Below, piece by piece: positions 35,964-44,762 of a stretch of 64,000 bases of DNA. Within the stretch, counting starts at the first letter, position 1, and every line of letters begins with the position of its first letter. The stretch is from positions 1 through 64,000 of the forward strand of contig NZ_LAZS01000012.1 of the NCBI RefSeq assembly GCF_002007205.1. The letters are read 5' to 3'. The translations under genes were made by a program, and so were the position numbers. The notes beneath the pieces were generated by a model. That model had not been told where the DNA came from. It saw only the letters and a program-made list of their open reading frames with translations, and searched no databases. The stretch comes from Ensifer adhaerens (GTDB lineage Bacteria; Pseudomonadota; Alphaproteobacteria; Rhizobiales; Rhizobiaceae).

Positions 35964-37006
35964 AGTTCCCTCACACGTTGGCGCCGGACGATCCAGATGA
36001 AGAACGGCGCACCGATCAGCGCGGTGACGATGCCGACGTCGATCTCTGCGGGGCGCGCGACGATGCGCCCGAGAACGTCTGCGGCGAGCAGGAGGCACGC
36101 GCCTGCAACCGTCGAAAACGGCAGCAGCCATCGATGGTCGACGCCAATCAACAGGCGGCAGATATGCGGCACGACCAATCCGAGGAATCCGATCGGTCCG
36201 CACACGGCCGTCGTCGCACCGCACAGAAGAATGGCGCCGAGGGAGGCAACGGCGCGCGCGGTTGCGACGCTTTCGCCGAGCCCGGTCGCAAGCTCGTCTC
36301 CGAGTGCAAGAGAGTTGAGTTTTCTGGCCGACAACAGGCTGACCAGGAAGCCTGCGAGCAGAAACGGCAGGACCGGAAGGATACGCTCGTAAGTCGCCCC
36401 GCCAACGCCACCGATCTGCCAGGAATGAATACCGCCCGCGATGTCGCCGCGCGGCAAAACGATGGCGATAACCAAGGACGCAAACGCGACCGAGGTTGCC
36501 GCACCTGCGAGCGCCATTTTCAGAGGGGTTGCGCCGCCCCTGCCGAGCGAACCTATGGCGTAGACGAAGATCGCGGCGCACCCGGCACCCAGGATCGCCA
36601 CCCAGATGTATGCATAGAGTGACGACATTCCGAACCAGGCGACGCCGACGACGACAGCGAGAGATGCCCCCATGTTGACGCCGAGAATGCCGGGGTCGGC
36701 AAGCGGATTGCGGGTCACACCTTGCATGATTGCCCCTGCCAATCCCAGTGCACCACCGGCAAGCAGCGCCAGCAAGGTCCGTGGAATGCGCAACGCAACC
36801 GATGCGCGACCGATGTTGTCCTGCGCTCCGCTCAGCGCCGCGACGATATCGCCCCACCCGACATAGCGCGCACCGACCGTAACAGAGGCGACAAGCAAAA
36901 GACCGAGGAGCGCGAAAAGCGCTGCCAGCCAAAGACTTCGCATGCGGTTGGAACGGGAAACGGGCGAACACCACCCGCCCGATGTCTTGTTGGTCCAGGC
37001 GTTCAT
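35960..37006 (-). CDS. Ferric-siderophore ABC transporter permease (FecCD family, first)
   Basis: A 348-residue membrane protein. The ATG at 37006 overlaps the binding-protein stop (ATGA), although a later ATG (residue 22) would also give a full permease. Family motifs are RIPRTLLALLAGGALGLAGAIMQ, NPLADPGILGVNMGAS and GPIGFLGLVVPHICR. It makes a heterodimeric channel with the following permease. Confidence 0.92.
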   Translation of the reverse strand: MNAWTNKTSGGWCSPVSRSNRMRSLWLAALFALLGLLLVASVTVGARYVGWGDIVAALSGAQDNIGRASVALRIPRTLLALLAGGALGLAGAIMQGVTRNPLADPGILGVNMGASLAVVVGVAWFGMSSLYAYIWVAILGAGCAAIFVYAIGSLGRGGATPLKMALAGAATSVAFASLVIAIVLPRGDIAGGIHSWQIGGVGGATYERILPVLPFLLAGFLVSLLSARKLNSLALGDELATGLGESVATARAVASLGAILLCGATTAVCGPIGFLGLVVPHICRLLIGVDHRWLLPFSTVAGACLLLAADVLGRIVARPAEIDVGIVTALIGAPFFIWIVRRQRVREL

Positions 37007-37998
37007 TTCGCCTTCTTGGCTGCCTCACTCAGCAGCCTCACGTAGTCCTTCAGGACCCAACTTATGGACAGAGGCGTGGGATTGGCGGCATTCCCGACAG
37101 CGTTGTTGCCGAGCATGACAATCGATTCTCGCGCAACTGCCGGCATATGCAGCATCAGGGCGTTGGCTTTCAAAGCGTCGAAGAGCATCCCGTCGCCGTA
37201 GGTCACGAGAATATCGACATCGTCGAAGGCATCGATCTGCTCCGCGCTGACCGAGCCCGAGAATTTTCCAGGTTGCGACGCCTGGACCACACTTTTCGGG
37301 GACGCGAGCCCAAGGTCGGCGAAAAACCTGACGCGCGTATCGTTGGTCGTGTAGAAATTGACGGTGCTGAGGTCCCATGAACTCAGATGGGTGATGAACA
37401 TCGCCGATTTGCCCTTGAGTTCGGGATGTCCGTCTAGCGTTTGGGCAATGTCGGCCTCGATGCTGGTGATCAGCGCGTCCCCTTCGGCTGCCATCCCGAG
37501 CCCCGCACTGTTCAACCGGATCGTCTCGCGCCAGTCGGTGGACCAAGGAGCCTGCGGATAGGCGATGACAGGCGCAATCGCGCTCAACGTGTCATAATCC
37601 ACCTGGCTGAGGCCCGAATAGGCCGCAAGGATGACGTCCGGTTGCGTGGCGGCGACCGCCTCGAAATCGATGCCATCGCCTTCGTCAAAAAGCACCGGCT
37701 TTTCGGCCTTGAGTTCATCCAGCCGCGCGGCCACCCATGGCAGAATGCCGTCGCCATCATCGTCGCCAAAGTTGGCGCGCGCCATGCCGACCGGAACAAT
37801 GCCAAGAGCCAGCGGTACCTCATGGTTCGCCCAGGCAACGGTTGCAACCCGCTCCGGCTTCCTTTCAATGACGGTCGTACCGAAGGCGTGGGTGATGGTG
37901 ATGGGATACGCAGCACCCTCGGCGGCGTGCACAAGATCGTGCCTACCGATCCAGAAAAGGGCGATCATTGCCAGCACGGCGAAACGGGCAAGCTTCAT
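37003..37998 (-). CDS. Ferric-siderophore ABC transporter substrate-binding protein
   Basis: A 331-residue periplasmic FecB/FhuD-like protein from the ATG at 37998. A signal peptide (MKLARFAVLAMIALFWIG...HAA) precedes the class III binding fold with PITITHAFGTTVIERKPERVATVAW and TQPDVILAAYSGLS. It heads the five-gene uptake operon, and a RirA-like box lies 23 bases upstream of the start. Confidence 0.92.
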   Translation of the reverse strand: MKLARFAVLAMIALFWIGRHDLVHAAEGAAYPITITHAFGTTVIERKPERVATVAWANHEVPLALGIVPVGMARANFGDDDGDGILPWVAARLDELKAEKPVLFDEGDGIDFEAVAATQPDVILAAYSGLSQVDYDTLSAIAPVIAYPQAPWSTDWRETIRLNSAGLGMAAEGDALITSIEADIAQTLDGHPELKGKSAMFITHLSSWDLSTVNFYTTNDTRVRFFADLGLASPKSVVQASQPGKFSGSVSAEQIDAFDDVDILVTYGDGMLFDALKANALMLHMPAVARESIVMLGNNAVGNAANPTPLSISWVLKDYVRLLSEAAKKAK

Positions 37999-38020
37999 CG
38001 CCCCACTCCATCCAAGATAA

Positions 38021-38040
38021 TAAGTTGACCCCAAGTCTCA
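38021..38040. promoter_or_regulatory. RirA-type iron-responsive box (TGA-N9-TCA) before the siderophore operon
   Basis: TGA at 38026-38028 and TCA at 38038-38040 are separated by exactly nine bases, the core of the iron-responsive operator known for rhizobial RirA. The preceding TAAGT and following TTATT also recur at 41471. It lies between the binding protein (start 37998) and the TonB receptor. Confidence 0.6.
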
Positions 38041-38134
38041 GCTTATTTACCCGGCGTCAACGTCAAAGCAGCCGATATCCAGAAAGTGCGTGGAGATTCC
38101 CGCGGGATCGTACAAAAGCGGGGGAATATACAAT

Positions 38135-38155
38135 ACTGGACAAATCCGCTCCAGT
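38135..38155. promoter_or_regulatory. Inverted repeat upstream of the TonB receptor, possible AraC site
   Basis: ACTGGA (38135-38140) and TCCAGT (38150-38155) are separated by nine bases. The ACTGG/CCAGT half-site also appears in the longer inverted repeat flanking the second iron box upstream of the AraC gene. The rest of the 305-base interval 37999-38303 shows no gene. Confidence 0.4.
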
Positions 38156-38303
38156 TAATAGCGGAACCGTGGGACAACGACTTCAAGACGGGGATGTCCG
38201 GGGCAGCTTTGATGGGCACCGGACGGCAAGACGCGATGCGGTTCGGCGGCCTTCGACGGCATTAATCAGGCCGATCGCTTCAGCGTCTACGTCAATTGGA
38301 AAA

Positions 38304-40445
38304 ATGGATATGAACATGCAGACAAGCCGCAGCCCGAAGCGGGCACCGATCCGCTACCGCAACGCGCTTCTCCTCGGCTGCACGACACTCTTTGCCTGGG
38401 CACCTGCCCTGTCTTTTGCACAGCAGGCAGGAACGGAAGGCGGAGTGACGGCGCTGGAAAAGATTGTCGCCGAAAGTGCTCGTGGCGGCAGCGTGCTGAA
38501 CACCGATGACGATTCGAAGTCGATCGTTGCGACAGAGACGACCGGCGTCGGCAAGATGCCGACCGACATCCTTATTGCTCCTGCCTCGGTTTCCGTCATC
38601 ACCTCCAAGGAGATTGAGGAGCGTGCCGCCGACACCGTTGAGCAAGTCGTTCAATACACCGCTGGTGTGGTGACCGACTTCTATGGCTCGGACGACCGCT
38701 TTGACTACTTCGACATTCGCGGCTTCACCCCGTACACCTATCGCGACGGCCTGGCCATCGGCAGGACCTTTGCTGGCGTTCGCGAAGAACCCTATGCCTT
38801 CGAGCGCATCGAGGTCTTGAAAGGCGCGAGCTCCTCGAGTTTTGGCACGGCAGAACCCGGCGGATCGGTCAACTACGTCACGAAAATGCCGAAGAGTGAT
38901 CGTTTCGGTGAAGTCTATGGCACGGGCGGCTCGTTCTCGCACAAGGAACTGGGCTTCGATCTTGGGGACAACCTCACCGAAGACGACACCCTGTCCTATC
39001 GTTTGACGGGCAAATTCCAGCGCTCGGACGCCGAATACGATTATTCCCAGGATGACGAAAACTTCATCATGGGTGGCCTGACATGGCGTCCCACCGACAC
39101 GACGAGCCTGACGTTCGTCTTCGATCATCTGGACAAGGACGGTGTCCCAGGCAGCGGTGGCCATCCTCTGGGTACTGATTTTGACAGGGACAAGTTTTTC
39201 GGTGAGCCGGACTATTACTTCACCGAAACGAACCGTAACAGCTACAGCGTCCTGTTCGACCACGATTTCGGCAACGGCCTGAGCTTCAGCTCCAATGCGC
39301 GTTACAGCAATCTGAATGACGGGTTCGGCAGCGCCTATATTGGCAGCACGCCGACCAACGGATCGACTGTGGCGGGCCGCTATTTCTTCGGAAACGAGAA
39401 ATCGAATGAACAATTCGTCATCGACGCGCACCTCGTCTACGAGGCGGGTTTCGATAATGTCGAGAGCCGAACCTTGTTCGGCGCCGACTACAACAAATAC
39501 GAGTCGGACAGCGCGAATTTCTATACGCTTGCGCCGTCGATCGACTGGGAAAACCCGATTTATTCCGGCGGTCCCGGCGCGATGGCCCCCTATGCCAAGA
39601 CGAACAACGACCAGCAGACCAACGCCATCTACCTTCAGCAGGATCTGACCTTCTTCGACAGGCTGACCGTCAGCGTCGGCCTGCGCAACGATTGGCTGGA
39701 TCTCCGCGAGACAAACCTGCTGGCAGGAACCACGCGGAGTGGCAGCCACAGCGAATTCACGACTCGAGTCGGCGCGAGCTACAAGATAACCGAGGAGCTC
39801 GCTCCCTATATCAGCTACGCCGAATCGGCAGCGCCGCCCGCCGCAGGCAGCGATCCAACGACGGGAAAGCAGTATGAAGCCGGTATCAAGTATCGTCCGG
39901 ATGCTTTCCCGGCCCTGTTCACCGCTTCCGTCTACGATCTGACGAAGGGCAACATTACCGTCTTCGACCAGGTCACCTATCTGCCGCAAACGGTCGACAA
40001 GGTTCGACATCGCGGCTTCGAACTCGAAGCGAAGGCTGAGGTGACGGATAATTTCAGCGTGATCGCTGCCTACAGCTACATCGATTCCAAGATCGAAGAA
40101 CCTGGCGGCGCCAATGACGGCAACCGCCTGATGCGCGTTCCGAAGAATATTGCTTCGGTGTGGGGCACTTACACACTGGAGGGAGAAGGGGCCCGAGGTG
40201 ATATGATGTTTGGGCTCGGGGCGCGTTACACGGACGCGTATTACACCAACATCACCAACACCACATCATCGGACAGCGCGGTCGTGTTCGATGCGGCCTT
40301 CACCTATAAGGTCCAGGAAAACACGACGTTCCAGGTGAACGTCAATAATGTGTTCGACGAGAAACACGTGGCGAGCAAGGATAGCGGCGCGGTGTACTAC
40401 AATCCGGGACGCAGCATCCTCGCGACGCTGCGTCAGACTTGGTAG
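38304..40445 (+). CDS. TonB-dependent siderophore receptor
   Basis: A 713-residue outer-membrane receptor; ATGs at 38304 and 38310 are both possible. A signal peptide ends near ALSFA. The plug domain follows with DILIAPASVSVITSKEIEERAADTVEQVVQYTAGV, then EVLKGASSSSFGTAEPGGSVNYVTK and a beta barrel ending in a C-terminal tryptophan (ILATLRQTW), as needed for assembly. It resembles ferric hydroxamate or citrate-hydroxamate receptors, but the ligand is not readable. It is divergent from its ABC importer, with an AraC regulator convergent downstream. Confidence 0.93.
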   Translation: MDMNMQTSRSPKRAPIRYRNALLLGCTTLFAWAPALSFAQQAGTEGGVTALEKIVAESARGGSVLNTDDDSKSIVATETTGVGKMPTDILIAPASVSVITSKEIEERAADTVEQVVQYTAGVVTDFYGSDDRFDYFDIRGFTPYTYRDGLAIGRTFAGVREEPYAFERIEVLKGASSSSFGTAEPGGSVNYVTKMPKSDRFGEVYGTGGSFSHKELGFDLGDNLTEDDTLSYRLTGKFQRSDAEYDYSQDDENFIMGGLTWRPTDTTSLTFVFDHLDKDGVPGSGGHPLGTDFDRDKFFGEPDYYFTETNRNSYSVLFDHDFGNGLSFSSNARYSNLNDGFGSAYIGSTPTNGSTVAGRYFFGNEKSNEQFVIDAHLVYEAGFDNVESRTLFGADYNKYESDSANFYTLAPSIDWENPIYSGGPGAMAPYAKTNNDQQTNAIYLQQDLTFFDRLTVSVGLRNDWLDLRETNLLAGTTRSGSHSEFTTRVGASYKITEELAPYISYAESAAPPAAGSDPTTGKQYEAGIKYRPDAFPALFTASVYDLTKGNITVFDQVTYLPQTVDKVRHRGFELEAKAEVTDNFSVIAAYSYIDSKIEEPGGANDGNRLMRVPKNIASVWGTYTLEGEGARGDMMFGLGARYTDAYYTNITNTTSSDSAVVFDAAFTYKVQENTTFQVNVNNVFDEKHVASKDSGAVYYNPGRSILATLRQTW

Positions 40446-40453
40446 ACATGGGT

Positions 40454-40483
40454 CATCCCGCCCGCGACATGCCGGGCGGGATG
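40454..40483. terminator. Strong hairpin between convergent TonB receptor and AraC genes
   Basis: CATCCCGCCCG (40454-40464) and CGGGCGGGATG (40473-40483) form a perfect eleven-base stem with an eight-base loop. It lies in the 39-base gap between two convergent stop codons, so it likely ends transcription in both directions, though T runs are short. Confidence 0.65.
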
Positions 40484-40484
40484 C

Positions 40485-41384
40485 TTAAGATTGCCCGAAT
40501 TGCCGCGTCCGCCGCCAAGCCGCCGGTGTTTCGCCAACGATCTGGCGGAAAACTTTCGTCAGGTGCGCCTGATCGGAAAAGCCGAGTTGCGCGGCGATGC
40601 TGGCAACGGAAAGATCACTTTCGCCCAGCAATTGTTTCGATAGGTCGACGCGCTTTGAGAGTTGCCACTGCAACGGCGTATTTCCCGTCGTTTGCTTGAA
40701 GACGTTCGCAAACCAGCTTTCGGACAGACCAACGACAGCAGCCATGTCGGCAACCGACATGCGGTAGTCGCCAAGCGCGTCGATATGCGAGGTGAGCTTG
40801 TTCATCTGTGCCTGGGTGAGCCTGCCGCCGACCTTTTCCTCCCGGTCAGCCGGAATATCCAGGAGCCCGGCAATGATGCTGCCGATAAGGCTCTCGGCAT
40901 AGACTTCATGCTTCGAGGGGCTCTTTATTTCGTCGGCCAGCAGTTTCGCCAACGCATCGAGCGCCGCCACGTCTTGAAGCTCGACCGGACGGCGTAGCGC
41001 CGTCTGCGCTACTGAACTCCCCACCGATGGGGTCAGATAGCGCAACACCCGGTCCTTATGGAGGTGCAGGTTAAGATGGGAGAAGGTATGCGTCCTCCGG
41101 CTGCCCGTCCACAGCGGGACGCCGGCCGGGACATACACGGCACGCGCCATTGGGCGTGAATTCCTCGTTACATCATTGTCCAAGTTTGAAATGCGGACAT
41201 TCGGCGAGATGTCGTTGAAAAAGAACATGATGCGCGGATCGTCCGCCAGGTAGTAGCCACTGGCACCGGCTTGGCTTTCTGCCTCCCAGAGAACACCAAC
41301 CATCCCATCGTACTGACGCCATTGGACTGGTGCGGTGACCCGAATGCCTTCGGTTTTCCAGGACATGGAATGCCAGAAGCCCAT
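40485..41384 (-). CDS. AraC family transcriptional regulator of siderophore uptake
   Basis: A 299-residue regulator from the ATG at 41384; a TTG at 41432 would add 16 residues. The C-terminal 100 residues hold two helix-turn-helix motifs (MSVADMAAVVGLSESWFANVF and VASIAAQLGFSDQAHLTKVF). The N-terminal half is a sensing domain. AraC proteins beside TonB receptors usually activate transport when the cognate siderophore is present (PchR-like logic). A RirA-type box sits in its promoter. Confidence 0.88.
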   Translation of the reverse strand: MGFWHSMSWKTEGIRVTAPVQWRQYDGMVGVLWEAESQAGASGYYLADDPRIMFFFNDISPNVRISNLDNDVTRNSRPMARAVYVPAGVPLWTGSRRTHTFSHLNLHLHKDRVLRYLTPSVGSSVAQTALRRPVELQDVAALDALAKLLADEIKSPSKHEVYAESLIGSIIAGLLDIPADREEKVGGRLTQAQMNKLTSHIDALGDYRMSVADMAAVVGLSESWFANVFKQTTGNTPLQWQLSKRVDLSKQLLGESDLSVASIAAQLGFSDQAHLTKVFRQIVGETPAAWRRTRQFGQS

Positions 41385-41465
41385 TTTGAGATCAGTTCTT
41401 CCTCTCGAGGTGTGCCGATGCGAGCCGGTCAAATCCGCTTTCGCCTGACGCCGTCACCTCTCAAT

Positions 41466-41503
41466 ACCAGTAAGTTGACTCGTATTCTCATATTTATACT
41501 GGT
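41466..41503. promoter_or_regulatory. RirA-type box nested in an inverted repeat upstream of the AraC gene
   Basis: TGA (41476-41478) and TCA (41488-41490) are nine bases apart. The 20 bases 41471-41490 share TAAGTTGAC and TCTCA at identical spacing with 38021-38040. Flanking arms ACCAGTA (41466-41472) and TACTGGT (41497-41503) form a seven-base inverted repeat almost centred on the box, a possible autoregulatory AraC site. Confidence 0.6.
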
Positions 41504-41590
41504 GTGGCAAGCCGGGCTAGGAAGCTCCGCGAAAAGGCGGACACCTTTGGCACTCCAAGCGCATTCGGATGTCTCGATCGCGTCGACCTC

Positions 41591-42649
41591 TCATCCCTGT
41601 CTGCCCCGTCCGGCGAGCCTAAACACCGCGGCCGATCCCGCAACGACGAGGAACACCCGGGCGATGTGATGGAGAACGACGAAGGGCACTTCTATGCCAA
41701 GCGACAGAGCAATCAGGCTCATTTCGGCGACACCGCCCGGAGAGTAAGCGAGCACGAGCGCGATGAAGCGGTCGCCGGTCAGATGGGAAAGACCAGCGGC
41801 GAAGGCGAGCGACACACAGAGCAACAGGACGGTGGAGCCGATCGACAGGCCCACGGCCTTCATGATCGTTCGTGGCGAGGCCATGGCGAAGCGACAGCCG
41901 ATCGTGGCGCCGATCACCACCTGCGCCAGGCCGAGGGCCACGCTCGGCAGGACGAACTCGGTCAACCCTGCGAGATGCATGATGGCGCTGAGCAACATCG
42001 GGCCGAGCAGGTATCGCGCCGGCAAGCGCAGCACTGCGCCGGCGCCGACACCGATCACGATAGCCGTGCAGAACCACAGAAAGTCCTCAAGGTTGACGCT
42101 TGCGAGCGCGACATAGTCAGCGCCGTTCCGATCCAGGGTGATCCCAGTGGCGACCTGAACAAGGAACGGCAAGGACAGGACGACCAGAAAGATACGGGCG
42201 GCGTGGATGAGCGCGATCATCTTCTCGTCGCCACCGCGCTCGGCGCCGAGCGTCACCATTTCGACGAGCCCGCCCGGCATCGCGGAGAAGAAGGCTGTCG
42301 GATGGTCGAAGCCGGCAACGAAGCGAAAATAGGCATAGACCGATGCGCCCGCGACCGCGATGAAGACAGCAAGGCCACCAAGCGAAACCAGCCACAGCCC
42401 GGCATGCTCGAAGATGGCCGGAGAGAACGAAGTTCCGAGCATCGCCCCAATGATCGCCGTCATGGGCGGGCGCGCAAAGGCCGGCATCGACACCGGTGCT
42501 CCAAGCAGCGCACCGAGCCCGGTCGCGATCATCGCGCCGAGCAGCCACGCCAGCGGCAAATGCAGATGCCACATGACCCAGCCGCCAGCCGATCCGAGCG
42601 CCACCGTCAGCAAGAAACGGCCTGTTGCCGCAGTTTTACTACGCATCAT
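41591..42649 (-). CDS. AbrB-family membrane protein (putative transporter)
   Basis: A 352-residue integral membrane protein with roughly ten to twelve hydrophobic segments arranged as two similar halves, each with a glycine-rich PPM..IGAMLG / LGLAQVVIGATIG type element and the repeated motif AMPGGLVEMV / YSPGGVAEMS. This is the AbrB (historically called putative ammonia monooxygenase) family, of unproven function; transport is inferred. Its ATG overlaps the upstream stop by one base, and it closes the ten-gene operon. Confidence 0.82.
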   Translation of the reverse strand: MMRSKTAATGRFLLTVALGSAGGWVMWHLHLPLAWLLGAMIATGLGALLGAPVSMPAFARPPMTAIIGAMLGTSFSPAIFEHAGLWLVSLGGLAVFIAVAGASVYAYFRFVAGFDHPTAFFSAMPGGLVEMVTLGAERGGDEKMIALIHAARIFLVVLSLPFLVQVATGITLDRNGADYVALASVNLEDFLWFCTAIVIGVGAGAVLRLPARYLLGPMLLSAIMHLAGLTEFVLPSVALGLAQVVIGATIGCRFAMASPRTIMKAVGLSIGSTVLLLCVSLAFAAGLSHLTGDRFIALVLAYSPGGVAEMSLIALSLGIEVPFVVLHHIARVFLVVAGSAAVFRLAGRGRQG

Positions 42650-42948
42650 CACCCATAGGAGGCCAGCGCCTCGGTATGGGTCACCTTCGGTGCACCGTCG
42701 AAGCAGTGGCTGACGAGCCGCCGCCACTCCTCAAAATCGTCCGAATTTCGGAATCCGATCATGTGATCGTCGACCGTCTCCCACTTGACCACCAGACGAT
42801 AAACCGACGGCATCTCAACGACACGGTGCAGGGACAGGCCGTGGCATCCCTTGGCCCTCAAGAAAAGTGGCACGGCCTGCCGAACACCGTCTTCGAAGGC
42901 ACGCTCGCTGCCCGGCTGGATACTGATTTCTGCAACCTCCAGGATCAC
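42649..42948 (-). CDS. Small antibiotic-biosynthesis-monooxygenase (ABM)-like protein
   Basis: A 99-residue ferredoxin-like alpha/beta barrel protein of the ABM/YgiN type: MILEVAEISIQPGSERAFE at the N-terminus and YRLVVKWETVDDHMIGFRNSDDF in the middle. Members dimerise and can oxidise quinols or degrade small metabolites without cofactor, or bind substrates. It overlaps the cupin gene by four bases. Its role in the organic-acid operon is not evident. Confidence 0.75.
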   Translation of the reverse strand: MILEVAEISIQPGSERAFEDGVRQAVPLFLRAKGCHGLSLHRVVEMPSVYRLVVKWETVDDHMIGFRNSDDFEEWRRLVSHCFDGAPKVTHTEALASYG

Positions 42949-43370
42949 TTGCCGCCTCCCCCGCCGGACTGATGCCCGTGCTCGGCATCAATCGCCCGTT
43001 CCTCGCCGGTCGCAATCATCGTTCGCGTCGCATCAATCGAGGCGTAGATCCAGAAGATCCGCATCGGGGCAGTCGCAGATGCATTGATGAAACGGTGCGG
43101 CACGTTTGCCGGTATCCAGGTCGTATCGTTTGTATCGAGATGGTGCCGCACACCGTCGACCTCCGCGATCGCCTGGCCTTCGATCACCATCACGCTTTCT
43201 TCGCAATTGTGCTTGTGTAGCCCGATCGCAGCACCCGGATCAAAGGCGGTGATGCCGTTGATCATGCTGGTCGACCCACATTCGCGCGTGACCAGCGGCG
43301 TGGTGCGCGCACCACCGCCACGGTCGTTGGTCGGCAGTTCACGCGGGCGAAGTATTGCTGGTTGGGTCAT
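42945..43370 (-). CDS. Single-domain cupin protein
   Basis: A 141-residue cupin from the ATG at 43370, which has AAGGGATGG upstream; an ATG three codons earlier is too close to that site. Motif 1 is GAAIGLHKHNCEESVMVIEGQ and motif 2 is WIPANVPHRFINAS, giving two histidines, a glutamate and a third histidine for metal. Possible roles are isomerase, dioxygenase or sensor. It lies 12 bases after the semialdehyde dehydrogenase stop. Confidence 0.8.
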   Translation of the reverse strand: MTQPAILRPRELPTNDRGGGARTTPLVTRECGSTSMINGITAFDPGAAIGLHKHNCEESVMVIEGQAIAEVDGVRHHLDTNDTTWIPANVPHRFINASATAPMRIFWIYASIDATRTMIATGEERAIDAEHGHQSGGGGGK

Positions 43371-43382
43371 CAAAGCCATCCC

Positions 43383-44762
43383 TTACTTTGCCGCGGCGGC
43401 AGGGCCGATCCAGACGGTCTTGATGTTGACGAACTCGCGAATGCCATAGACCCCAAGTTCGCGACCATAGCCGGAGCGCTTGATGCCGCCGAAGGGATAA
43501 CGCGGATCGGATGCGACCATGCCGTTGATGAAGACGGCACCGGCATCCAGATCGCGCGCGAGCTTGCGCGCCCTATCAACGTCTTTGCTCCAGATCGCCG
43601 AGCCGAGTCCGAATTCGGTCTGGTTTGCCAGGCGGATCGCTTCCTCGGCATCTGTTGCCCGGATGATCGCCGCGACAGGTCCGAAGGTTTCTTCGCGGAA
43701 AGCGGTCATTTCCTCAGTCACATGATCGAGCACGGTCGGGGGATAGTAGAAGCCCTGGCCATCGATCGGCTTGCCGCCCATCTTGAGAGTCGCACCGGCC
43801 GCGACCGTCTTTTCCACCTGGGTATGCAGACCGCTCAAGAGATTGGCACGCGCCATTGGCCCGATATTCGTGTCGCGCTCAAGGGGATCACCGATCTTCA
43901 GCTTGGCAACGCCCGCGCAGAAAAGCTCGACGAAACGATCGGCGACCGCGTCCTCGACGATGAACCGCTTTGCGTTGACGCAGGACTGGCCGACATTGAT
44001 GTAGCGCGCCTTGACGGCAACGGCGGCCGCCTGCTCCAGATCGGCGTCGGCAAGCACGATGAACGGATCGGAGCCGCCGAGTTCCAGCACCTGCTTCTTC
44101 AACGCCTTGCCGGCCTGCGCGGCGACAATCGCGCCGACCTCAGTGGAGCCCGTCAAAGTAACCGCAGCGATGCGGTCGTCGGCGATGAGGCCCGCGACCT
44201 TCTGGGGCTCGATCAGAAGCGTGCGGAAAAGCCCCTCAGGGCAGCCCGCCTCTTTCAGGATCTCTTCGATCACCAGCGCGCATTGCGGCACGTTGTTGGC
44301 ATGCTTGAGGATGGCGCCGTTACCGGCCGCAAAGGCGGGTGCGGCGAAACGAAAGAACTGCCAGAAGGGATAGTTCCACGGCATGATGGCCAGAACGATG
44401 CCGAGCGGATCGAAGGCGACGACGCTTTCGGACGCATTGGATTTGATCGGCTCGTCAGCAAGATAGCACGGCGCATGCTCGGCGTAGAAATCGCAGTTGT
44501 AGGCGCACTTCTCGATCTCGGCTTCGGCCTCGGCAATGGGCTTGCCCATCTCGAGCGTGATCATCTCGGCATAGCGGGCCTTGCCGGCTCGCAGCGCCCT
44601 CGCCATGCCTCGAAGAAGGCCAACTCGCTCTTCGACGCGCACCTTGCGCCAAACCTTCTGGGCGGAGCAGGCCGCAGAAAGGGCGGCGTCGACATAGGCA
44701 TCGTCATGCGCCTCGAAACGCGCCAGTTCCTTGCCCGTTGCCGGATTGATTGCTGTGATCAT
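43383..44762 (-). CDS. NAD-dependent (succinate-)semialdehyde dehydrogenase family protein
   Basis: A 459-residue ALDH with E227 (LELGGSDP) and C261 (NVGQSCVNAKR). The short N-terminus ITAINPATGKELARFEAHDD and the YPFGGIKRSGYGRELG C-terminus match Sad/YneI-type succinate semialdehyde dehydrogenases. AGGAGG lies upstream, and the start overlaps the isomerase-like gene by four bases. In this operon the substrate may be another acid semialdehyde, such as tartronate or malonate semialdehyde. Confidence 0.87.
   Translation of the reverse strand: MITAINPATGKELARFEAHDDAYVDAALSAACSAQKVWRKVRVEERVGLLRGMARALRAGKARYAEMITLEMGKPIAEAEAEIEKCAYNCDFYAEHAPCYLADEPIKSNASESVVAFDPLGIVLAIMPWNYPFWQFFRFAAPAFAAGNGAILKHANNVPQCALVIEEILKEAGCPEGLFRTLLIEPQKVAGLIADDRIAAVTLTGSTEVGAIVAAQAGKALKKQVLELGGSDPFIVLADADLEQAAAVAVKARYINVGQSCVNAKRFIVEDAVADRFVELFCAGVAKLKIGDPLERDTNIGPMARANLLSGLHTQVEKTVAAGATLKMGGKPIDGQGFYYPPTVLDHVTEEMTAFREETFGPVAAIIRATDAEEAIRLANQTEFGLGSAIWSKDVDRARKLARDLDAGAVFINGMVASDPRYPFGGIKRSGYGRELGVYGIREFVNIKTVWIGPAAAAK

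Noticed and set aside
34923-37028. Single 701-codon frame spanning both siderophore permeases
   Set aside because: The upstream part is a shifted-frame shadow of the first permease. The second permease starts with GTG at 35963.
38292-40010. Minus-strand 572-codon open frame
   Set aside because: Antisense to the TonB receptor, which has signal peptide, plug and barrel features.
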